DNA from: Novosphingobium sp. ST904
GTDB taxonomy: Bacteria > Pseudomonadota > Alphaproteobacteria > Sphingomonadales > Sphingomonadaceae
Length of the DNA stretch: 64,000 nucleotides
Assembly: GCF_001298105.1 (NCBI RefSeq)
Contig: NZ_LGJH01000138.1
Span: forward strand, 17,775-81,774
Reading direction: 5' to 3'
Shown here piece by piece: positions 57,885-64,000 of the stretch. The first letter of the stretch is position 1, and each line of letters starts with the position of its first letter. The notes below the pieces were generated by a model. The model saw only the letters and a program-made list of their open reading frames with translations, did no database searches and was not told the origin of the DNA. The position numbers and the translations under genes are program-made.

Positions 57885-60266
57885 TCAGGCGATTTCGAGG
57901 GTTGTGGTCTTGAGATCGGCGCTGCTGGCGCCGACCATGATATCGAACAGGCCCGGTTCGACGACTTCGCGCATGGCCTCGTTCCAGAGGCTGAAATCGT
58001 CGGGGCCGAGGGTGAATTCGATCCGGCGCGTTTCGCCGGGCTTCAGCGTGACACGGCGGAAACCGCGCAGTTCCATGACCGGGCGGGTGACGCTGGCGGC
58101 CTGGTCGTGGACATAGAGCTGCACCACTTCGTCGCCCGCGCGCTGGCCGGTGTTGGTCACGTCGACAGAAACGGTGACATTGCCCGCCGTGCCGATGCGC
58201 GGTGCCGAAAGGCTGGGCGCGCCCACGCTGAACGTGGTGTAGCTGAGCCCGAAACCGAAGGGATAGAGCGGCGCGGTCTCGGTGAAGAGATAGCCGCGCT
58301 TGGCGGACGGCTTGTGGTTGTAGAAGAAGGGCACCTGCCCCACGTCCCTGACCACGGTGACCGGCAGCTTGGCGCCGGGATTGACGTCTCCGAACAATGC
58401 CTCAGCCATGGCGGTGCCGCCTTCCTGCCCGAGATACCAGCATTCGAGGATCGCATCGGCCTGCTCGGCCACGGTGGGCCAGGAAGGCGGGCGGCCGTTG
58501 AGCGCGACGACGATCACCGGCTTGCCGGTGGCCTTGAGCGCGCGGAACAGGTCGTTCTGCTCGCCCACGAGGTCAAGCTCGGTGCGGTCGCCGAGGTGGT
58601 TCCTGGCATAGCCTTCGCGGCTGGTCTGTTCGGTATCGCCAATGGCCAGCACCACCACGTCGCAGCTCTTGGCCACTTCCGCGGCCTCGGCGATCAGCGC
58701 GCGGTTCTTTGCCGGGTCCGCCAGCAGCACTTCGTTGGCCGAACGATCCTCGCTCTGCGTAATGAACACGCCCTGCGCGAAGACGACTTCGGCCTTGCCC
58801 GCGACGCGTGCCTTGATGCCTTCGACAAGGTTCACGCTCGAACGCGGTTCTGACGAATAGCCGCCAAGGCGGGTGACATTGGCGTTCGGCCCGATCACCG
58901 CGATGCGCTTCTGCGCGCCCGCCGTCAGCGGCAGGACGCCGGTATTCCTGAGCAGGCAGATCGACTTGCGCGCCGCTTCCAGTGCCAGCGCGCGGGCTTC
59001 GGGATTGGCGGTGAGTTTCGCGGAAGCCTTGGGATCGACCGGCCCCGCCTCGAACATGCCGCCGCGGAACTTCAGCGTCAGCATGTGGCGGCAGGCGGCA
59101 TCGACGGCGGCAAGCGGCACCAGACCCTTGCGCACCTGATCGGCCAGCGTGCGATAGGCCTCGCCGTCCGGCAGGTCGCAATCGACGCCCGCATGGAGGG
59201 CAAGGCGCGCCGCGCCCTCGATATCGCTGGCGAGGTGGTGGAACGAGGCGAGTTCGCCGATCGCCGCATAGTCGCTGACCACGGCGCCGTCGAAGCCCCA
59301 TTCGCCGCGCAGCACGTCTTCCAGCAGCCAGCGATTGGCGTGGCTGGGGATGCCGTCGATCTCGTTGTACGACGGCATGACGGCGGCGATGCCGGTGCGG
59401 CGCACCACTTCGCGGAACGGCGGGAAGAACGAATCGTAAAGCTCGCGCTTGCCGAGCGGGGCCGGGGCGACATTGTTGCCCGCTTCGGGCTGGCCGTGGC
59501 CGGTCATGTGCTTGAGCGTGGCGAAGACCTTGCCCTCGCCCAGTTCCTTGCCCGGCCCCTGCAGGCCGCGCACGGCGGCAACGCCCATTTCTCCGCAAAG
59601 ATAGGGGTCTTCGCCGAAGGTTTCCTCGATCCGGCCCCAGCGCGGGTCGCGGGCGATGTCCACCACCGGCGAAAGCGCCAGGGTGGAACCGTGGGCGCGC
59701 ACTTCGCGGCCGATCACCGACTGCACGCGTTCCACCAGATCGGTGTCGAAGCTGCCCGCCATGGCGATGGCCTGCGGGAAACTGGTCGCTTCGGGCGCCA
59801 TGTAGCCGTGGAGCGATTCCTCATGGAACAGCACCGGAATGCCGAGCCGGGTCTGCTCTCGCGCCCATTTCTGGGCGGCGTTGACAAAGGCGATGGTATC
59901 GGCAGGCTTGCGCCAGCGCCCGGTCACTTCGGTGCCGGTATTGTTGGCCGTGGCCGCGCCGCCCCGGTCGGACGGGCGGGCGATCTGGCCGATGCCGTCG
60001 GGATGGGCCTTGCTGGCGCGAACCGGATCGAAAGCGCGCGATTCGTCCATGATCTCGCGCTTGCGGGTGGAAAGCGTGACGAGCTGGGCCACCTTCTCGT
60101 CCAGCGTCATGCGGGCCATCAGGTCCTTCACGCGCAGGTCTACGGGAACCTTGGGGTCCTTGTAGAGCGGCGCGGCGGCGCGCGCGGAAACCGGAAGGAA
60201 AGCCAGCATCGAGGCGCCCGCGCCCCAGCGCAGCAGTTCGCGGCGTTTCACGGGAGCGGCGATCAT
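57885..60266 (-). CDS. GH3 family beta-glycosidase (probable xylosidase/glucosidase)
   Basis: A 793-residue exported hydrolase. The N terminus [17 protein letters not shown] resembles a twin-arginine signal. The GH3 barrel has [20 protein letters not shown] and the nucleophile Asp in [13 protein letters not shown] near residue 285. The second domain (about 370-560) includes [10 protein letters not shown], and a fibronectin-III-like end begins about 660. It removes terminal beta-xylosyl or glucosyl units from oligosaccharides. The start at 60266 overlaps a short upstream open frame by 4 bases. It heads the uronate operon. Confidence 0.88.
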   Translation of the reverse strand: MIAAPVKRRELLRWGAGASMLAFLPVSARAAAPLYKDPKVPVDLRVKDLMARMTLDEKVAQLVTLSTRKREIMDESRAFDPVRASKAHPDGIGQIARPSDRGGAATANNTGTEVTGRWRKPADTIAFVNAAQKWAREQTRLGIPVLFHEESLHGYMAPEATSFPQAIAMAGSFDTDLVERVQSVIGREVRAHGSTLALSPVVDIARDPRWGRIEETFGEDPYLCGEMGVAAVRGLQGPGKELGEGKVFATLKHMTGHGQPEAGNNVAPAPLGKRELYDSFFPPFREVVRRTGIAAVMPSYNEIDGIPSHANRWLLEDVLRGEWGFDGAVVSDYAAIGELASFHHLASDIEGAARLALHAGVDCDLPDGEAYRTLADQVRKGLVPLAAVDAACRHMLTLKFRGGMFEAGPVDPKASAKLTANPEARALALEAARKSICLLRNTGVLPLTAGAQKRIAVIGPNANVTRLGGYSSEPRSSVNLVEGIKARVAGKAEVVFAQGVFITQSEDRSANEVLLADPAKNRALIAEAAEVAKSCDVVVLAIGDTEQTSREGYARNHLGDRTELDLVGEQNDLFRALKATGKPVIVVALNGRPPSWPTVAEQADAILECWYLGQEGGTAMAEALFGDVNPGAKLPVTVVRDVGQVPFFYNHKPSAKRGYLFTETAPLYPFGFGLSYTTFSVGAPSLSAPRIGTAGNVTVSVDVTNTGQRAGDEVVQLYVHDQAASVTRPVMELRGFRRVTLKPGETRRIEFTLGPDDFSLWNEAMREVVEPGLFDIMVGASSADLKTTTLEIA

Positions 60267-60328
60267 GCGCACACCGCCACGGACGAAAGGCGCGATCCCG
60301 CAAGCGTCAGACAAACCGGAAAAATCAT
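60263..60328 (-). CDS. Short upstream open frame (21 residues) leading into GH3
   Basis: ATG 60328 follows GGGGAGGAAG, the strongest ribosome site in this gap. The frame encodes MIFPVCLTLAGSRLSSVAVC plus one Ala and stops at TGA overlapping the GH3 ATG. The GH3 ATG itself has no good ribosome site. It may be a leader peptide that couples translation, or part of a frame-broken GH3 N terminus. Confidence 0.4.
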   Translation of the reverse strand: MIFPVCLTLAGSRLSSVAVCA

Positions 60329-60409
60329 CTTCCTCCCCTGCATCCCCGGACCCTTTCGGCCCATTTCCCAATCGGGCGGCAAAGTGTGTTGCCTGCCCGG
60401 AACTTTATG

Positions 60410-60423
60410 TGGTAGCGCTATCA
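60410..60423. promoter_or_regulatory. LacI-type operator between GH3 operon and GH67 gene
   Basis: TGGTAGCGCTATCA in the divergent gap, 82 bases from the upstream ATG on the GH3 side and 87 from the GH67 start. It is identical to the site at 50733-50746, so one regulator can control both directions. Confidence 0.7.
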
Positions 60424-60509
60424 TGCGCGACAACGAACAAGCTTGTCAATGGCATCGCCGCGCTAATTAAATTTCGGCCACCGGGCCACGATCTGGGACA
60501 CAGGGGAGG

Positions 60510-62606
60510 ATGATGAAGAAGCGGCTTCTGACGATCGGCGTATGCGTGACGGCCCTTGGCTTCGCGAGCGCGCCTGCCCTTGCAAACGATGGCTACGACC
60601 TCTGGCTCGCGCCTGCAAGCGCCCCCGCCACCACCGAAATCCGCGTGATCGGCCAGTCCGAAACGCTGGACCGCGCCGCCGGCGAACTGCGCCGCGACCT
60701 TGCCGCGTCGCCGCTTCCCGTGGTGCTCGGCAAGGCCGACGATCCAGCCCTTGCCGCGCTGCGCCTGCCCGCGGCATCGCTGGGCGAGGAAGGCTATCTG
60801 GTGCGCGCCGGCACGCTCGATGGCCGCAAGGTGCTGCTCGTCACCGGCAAGACCGACCGCGCCGTGCTCTACGGTGCCTTCGCGCTGATCCGCGCGCAGA
60901 AGACCGGCGCCGACCTTGCCGGAATCGATCTCCGCTCCGCCCCGAAGATCGGCCTGCGCGTGCTCAACCACTGGGACAACCTCGATGGTTCGGTGGAGCG
61001 CGGCTACGCCGGGCAATCGCTGTGGGACTGGTGGACCCTGCCGGACTTCAAGGACCCCCGCTACACCGACTATGCCCGCGCCAATGCCGCGCTGGGCATC
61101 AACGGCATCGTGCTCAACAACGTCAACGCCAAGCCCGAGAGCCTGACCGCGCCTTATATCGCCAAGGCCCGGGCGCTGGCCGAAGTGTTCCGCCCCTGGG
61201 GCATCAAGGTCTACCTTTCGGCGCGCTTCTCCGCACCGATCGAGATCGGCCATCTCAAGAGCGCCGATCCCCTCGATCCCGAGGTAGCGGCCTGGTGGAA
61301 GGCGAAGTCCGACGAGATCTACGCCGCGATCCCCGATTTCGGCGGCTTCCTCGTCAAGGCCAACAGCGAAGGCCAGCCCGGCCCGCGCGACTATCACCGC
61401 AGCCATGCGGAAGGCGCCAACATGCTGGCCGCCGCCGTCGCGCCGCACGGCGGCATCGTGATGTGGCGCGCCTTCGTCTATGCCGAGACCGACCCGGACG
61501 ACCGCGCCAAGCAGGCCTATACCGAGTTCAAGCCGCTGGACGGCAAGTTCGCCGACAACGTGCTGGTGCAGGTCAAGAATGGCGCCATCGACTTCCAGCC
61601 GCGCGAACCGTTCCATCCGCTGTTCGGCGCCATGCCGAAGACGCCGATGATGCTGGAACTCCAGATCACCAAGGAATACCTCGGCTTCGCCACGCACCTC
61701 GCCTACCTTGGAACGATGTTCGAGGAAGTACTGGAGGCAGACACTCGCGCCAGGGGCAAGGGATCGACCGTGGCCAAGGTGGTGGACGGTTCGCTCTACG
61801 GCCACAAGCTCAGCGGCATTGCCGGGGTTGCCAATGTCGGGCGCGACCGCGACTGGTCGGGCTCCACGTTCAACCAAGCCAACTGGTACGCCTTCGGCCG
61901 CCTCGCCTGGGACCCGACGCTTTCCGCCGACGCCATCGCCCGCGAATGGGCGCAGCAGACCTTCGGCAACGACCCGCGCGTGGTCGATACGGCGGTGAAG
62001 ATGATGATGGCCTCGCGCGAGGCGGTGGTGGACTATACCGGGCCGTTCGGCCTCGCCCACCTCATGGGCACGGGCCATCACTATGGCCCGGGGCCATGGA
62101 TCAGCGATCTTGCCCGGCCCGAGTGGAACCCGGTCTATTATCACAAGGCCGACCGCAACGGCATCGGCTTCGACCGCACGAGAACCGGCAGCAATGCCGT
62201 GGCCCAGTACGAACCCGCCGTGGCGAAACTTCTCGCCGATCCGCGCACCACGCCGGAAAGCGAACTGCTGTGGTTCCACCACCTGCCGTGGGACTGGAAG
62301 ATGAAATCCGGCCGCACGCTCTGGCAGGAGATGGTCGGCCATTACGATCGCGGCGTGGCCACGGTCGCGCAGATGCAGGCGGACTGGCAGGGCGTGAAGG
62401 ACAAGGTGGACCCCGAACGCTGGCAGAAAACCGCCAGTTATCTGCAGATCCAGCATAACGAGGCCAAGTGGTGGCGCGATGCCAGCCTGGCCTACTGGAT
62501 GTCGGTCAACGGCCTGCCCCTGCCCGCCGGCGTGGCCGCGCCGGAGCACGATCTGGCCTGGTACAAGGCGCAGGATTTCCCTCTCGCACCCGGACACCCG
62601 CACTGA
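60510..62606 (+). CDS. aguA: Alpha-glucuronidase, GH67
   Basis: A 698-residue secreted enzyme with a signal peptide to about residue 25. It carries GH67 blocks GLRVLNHWDNLDGSVERGY, KSLWDWWTLP-type text (QSLWDWWTLPDFKDPRY), GINGIVLNNVNA, VKANSEGQPGPRDYHRSHAE with catalytic acidic residues, and WYAFGRLAWDPTLSADAIA. It removes 4-O-methyl-glucuronate from the non-reducing end of xylo-oligosaccharides. The ribosome site GGGGAGG directly abuts ATG 60510; ATG 60513 may be the real start. It supplies the glucuronate used by the divergent operon. Confidence 0.94.
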   Translation: MMKKRLLTIGVCVTALGFASAPALANDGYDLWLAPASAPATTEIRVIGQSETLDRAAGELRRDLAASPLPVVLGKADDPALAALRLPAASLGEEGYLVRAGTLDGRKVLLVTGKTDRAVLYGAFALIRAQKTGADLAGIDLRSAPKIGLRVLNHWDNLDGSVERGYAGQSLWDWWTLPDFKDPRYTDYARANAALGINGIVLNNVNAKPESLTAPYIAKARALAEVFRPWGIKVYLSARFSAPIEIGHLKSADPLDPEVAAWWKAKSDEIYAAIPDFGGFLVKANSEGQPGPRDYHRSHAEGANMLAAAVAPHGGIVMWRAFVYAETDPDDRAKQAYTEFKPLDGKFADNVLVQVKNGAIDFQPREPFHPLFGAMPKTPMMLELQITKEYLGFATHLAYLGTMFEEVLEADTRARGKGSTVAKVVDGSLYGHKLSGIAGVANVGRDRDWSGSTFNQANWYAFGRLAWDPTLSADAIAREWAQQTFGNDPRVVDTAVKMMMASREAVVDYTGPFGLAHLMGTGHHYGPGPWISDLARPEWNPVYYHKADRNGIGFDRTRTGSNAVAQYEPAVAKLLADPRTTPESELLWFHHLPWDWKMKSGRTLWQEMVGHYDRGVATVAQMQADWQGVKDKVDPERWQKTASYLQIQHNEAKWWRDASLAYWMSVNGLPLPAGVAAPEHDLAWYKAQDFPLAPGHPH

Positions 62607-62630
62607 CCATCCGCACTGATCGCCGTTCGA

Positions 62631-62644
62631 TGGTTGCGCTATCA
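62631..62644. promoter_or_regulatory. LacI-type operator before the LacI gene, copy 1
   Basis: TGGTTGCGCTATCA, one base different from the sites at 50733 and 60410. It lies 72 bases before the LacI start and 25 bases after the GH67 stop. Confidence 0.6.
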
Positions 62645-62657
62645 CCCGGATTTGTGG

Positions 62658-62669
62658 TGTTAGCGAACA
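62658..62669. promoter_or_regulatory. LacI-type operator before the LacI gene, copy 2
   Basis: TGTTAGCGAACA, near-palindromic, 46 bases before the LacI start; the GTTAGCG half matches the sites at 44368 and 50790. Autoregulation is likely. Confidence 0.5.
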
Positions 62670-62715
62670 TTCCCCGGTGCTCTCCATGAGCGCCGGGGCT
62701 CCGCCAGGGAACCAG

Positions 62716-63774
62716 ATGAGCACCAATACCAGAGGTCCGCGCAAGCAGCGCTCCAGCGCCAAGATCGACGATGTCGCCCGCCTCGCGGGGGTTTCGCCGA
62801 TGACGGTCAGCCGCGTCATCAACAAGGGCGCCAACGTCCGCGAGGAAACCCGCCGCAAGGTCGAGGCCGCCATCGCCGAACTGAACTACGCCCCCAGCAC
62901 CGCCGCGCGCGTGCTGGCGGGCGGAGAGGATCTCAGGATCGGCCTGCTCCATTCCAACCCGAGCTTTGCCTATCTCAGCGAATTCCTCGTCGGCGCGCTG
63001 GAGGAAACCAGCACGGCCAATGCCCAGCTTCTGGTCAAGCCCTGCAACGAGGAAGGCGCCGAGGCGAAGGCCGTGGCGCAGCTGCTGCGCACCCGTATCG
63101 ACGGGGTGATCCTGCCGCCGCCGCTCAGCGATTCCCCGGCCGTGCTCGAGGCGCTCCGGCATGCCGACGTGCCGGTAGTGGCGGTCGCCACGGGCCGCGC
63201 GCCGGAATGGGCGCTCTCGGTGAGCATCGACGACCGCGAAGCCGCCTTCACGATGACGCACCACCTCGCCGCGCTGGGGCATAGGCGGATCGGCTTCATC
63301 ACCGGCCATCCCAACCAGACCGCAAGCGCCGAGCGGCTCGACGGCTACCGCGAGGCGCTTTCCGCGCTCAGCCTGCCGTTCGATCCCTCGCTGGTGGCGC
63401 AGGGCTACTTCACCTATCGCTCGGGGCTGGAGGCTGCCGCGCAATTGCTCGACCTGCAGGCGCCGCCGACCGCGATCTTCGCCTCGAACGACGACATGGC
63501 CGCCGCCGCGATCACCGTGGCGCACCGGCGCGGGCTGGACGTGCCGGGCGCGCTGACCGTCTGCGGCTTCGACGATACCGCGCTGGCCGTCTCGGTCTGG
63601 CCCGAACTGACCACGATCCGCCAGCCCACCGCCGAAATGGCGCGCCGCGCGGTGCGTCTGCTGATCGGCGAGATCCGTTCGCGCAATGGCGGCGCCGCTG
63701 CGGGCGACCATCCGCACGTGGTGGCGGAATTCAAGCTGATCCGCCGCGATTCCGACGCAGCGCCGCGCGCCTGA
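62716..63774 (+). CDS. LacI family regulator of the glucuronoxylan locus
   Basis: A 352-residue regulator. ATG 62716 follows AGGGAACCAG; two upstream in-frame ATGs (62677, 62686) lack a site. Helix-turn-helix KIDDVARLAGVSPMTVSRVI with hinge helix PSTAARVLAGG, then a periplasmic-binding-protein-like effector domain (FVTGHPN-type text as GFITGHPNQTASAERLDGY, and AIFASNDDMAAAAI). It likely binds the GCGC-centred operators of this locus and is released by a uronate or xylo-oligosaccharide signal. A strong hairpin terminator follows. Confidence 0.9.
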   Translation: MSTNTRGPRKQRSSAKIDDVARLAGVSPMTVSRVINKGANVREETRRKVEAAIAELNYAPSTAARVLAGGEDLRIGLLHSNPSFAYLSEFLVGALEETSTANAQLLVKPCNEEGAEAKAVAQLLRTRIDGVILPPPLSDSPAVLEALRHADVPVVAVATGRAPEWALSVSIDDREAAFTMTHHLAALGHRRIGFITGHPNQTASAERLDGYREALSALSLPFDPSLVAQGYFTYRSGLEAAAQLLDLQAPPTAIFASNDDMAAAAITVAHRRGLDVPGALTVCGFDDTALAVSVWPELTTIRQPTAEMARRAVRLLIGEIRSRNGGAAAGDHPHVVAEFKLIRRDSDAAPRA

Positions 63775-63782
63775 ACGTGCTG

Positions 63783-63810
63783 AAGGATGCCGGGACAGCC
63801 CGGCATCCTT
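63783..63810. terminator. Perfect 12-bp hairpin between convergent genes
   Basis: AAGGATGCCGGG pairs perfectly with CCCGGCATCCTT around a 4-base loop, 8 bases after the LacI stop and 12 bases after the stop of the converging SDR gene. Short A/T runs at both stem ends suit bidirectional termination. Confidence 0.75.
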
Positions 63811-63822
63811 CCTGAATACCGC

Positions 63823-64000
63823 TTACCTCCAACCTGCATCGACGAAGTAGTCGTGCCCGGTGCACATGGCGCCGTCGTCTGAGGCGAGGAAGAGGCAGAG
63901 GGCGGCGACGTCGGCGGGCTGGATGCGGGCCTTGAGGCACTGTGCGGCCATGATCTCGGCCTCGCCCTCGGGGGTGTACCACTGTTTCTGGCGCGGGGTG
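63823..64000 (-). CDS. SDR family sugar dehydrogenase, C-terminal end only
   Basis: The last 58 residues of a short-chain dehydrogenase, running off the window edge. QCLKARIQPADVAALCLFLA and SDDGAMCTGHDYFVDAGWR form the typical C-terminal SDR helix and strand; the Met-Cys-Thr-Gly-His sequence resembles D-xylose, L-arabinose or galactose dehydrogenases of Caulobacter and sphingomonads. Its place beside the xylan locus fits xylose oxidation. The active site is outside the window. Confidence 0.7.
   Translation of the reverse strand, partial: TPRQKQWYTPEGEAEIMAAQCLKARIQPADVAALCLFLASDDGAMCTGHDYFVDAGWR

Noticed and set aside
60405..62873. Open frame of 822 codons on the minus strand
   Set aside because: Antisense to the GH67 gene, which has full-length family motifs on the plus strand.

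Overview
The window looks like chromosomal DNA of an alphaproteobacterium of the sphingomonad group, most likely Novosphingobium or a close relative. The reasons are high GC, many TonB-dependent receptors, tightly overlapping operons, and a D-mannonate dehydratase whose active-site numbering follows the N. aromaticivorans enzyme. I see no tRNA, rRNA, CRISPR array, insertion sequence or phage gene.

Layout. 0-3.3 kb: tail of a spore-coat-U-domain protein, a MarR-type regulator, a thioredoxin-fold protein and a large periplasmic repeat protein. 3.3-7.2 kb: a three-gene set (threonine-dehydratase-like, ornithine-cyclodeaminase-like, D-threo-3-hydroxyaspartate-dehydratase-like) divergent from a GntR/HutC regulator with a perfect palindrome between them. 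It looks like a 3-hydroxyaspartate catabolic locus. 7.2-23.9 kb: a sulfur-scavenging supercluster. It holds a TonB receptor, SsuA, a TauD-type dioxygenase, two flavin monooxygenases, a triple rhodanese, a cysteine-dioxygenase-fold protein, SsuB, SsuC, a LysR regulator, a peroxiredoxin, then Sbp-CysTWA and a 53-residue DUF2292 protein. Four copies of one 19-bp operator tie the parts together. 23.9-27.8 kb: a zinc-limitation set (MerC-like protein, DUF1826, a CHAP protein, ZnuD-type receptor) with Zur-box-like sites. 27.8-30.8 kb: Hsp70-like protein, YceI, TerC.

30.8-39.1 kb: a tricarboxylate-uptake cluster (ATP-grasp enzyme, AbrB-type membrane protein, CitMHS symporter, OprP-type porin, periplasmic binding protein) divergent from a TctD/TctE-like two-component pair. 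39.1-44.3 kb: DUF924, a 35-residue membrane peptide and an EmrA-EmrB-outer-membrane-factor efflux operon. 44.4-64 kb: a glucuronoxylan/uronate utilisation locus. It contains GH43, NodB-type deacetylase, SGNH hydrolase, TonB receptor, the operon GH3-ManD-ExuT-UxaC-UxuB-GH35, the GH67 alpha-glucuronidase, a LacI regulator and the end of an SDR sugar dehydrogenase. Repeated GCGC-centred operators mark this regulon. GH67 releases glucuronate, ExuT imports it, and UxaC, UxuB and ManD convert it to 2-keto-3-deoxygluconate.

Caution on sequence quality: eleven otherwise well-conserved genes have broken reading frames. Fifteen of the sixteen breaks fit loss of exactly one base, so I treat them as probable base-calling errors and annotate the genes across the breaks.
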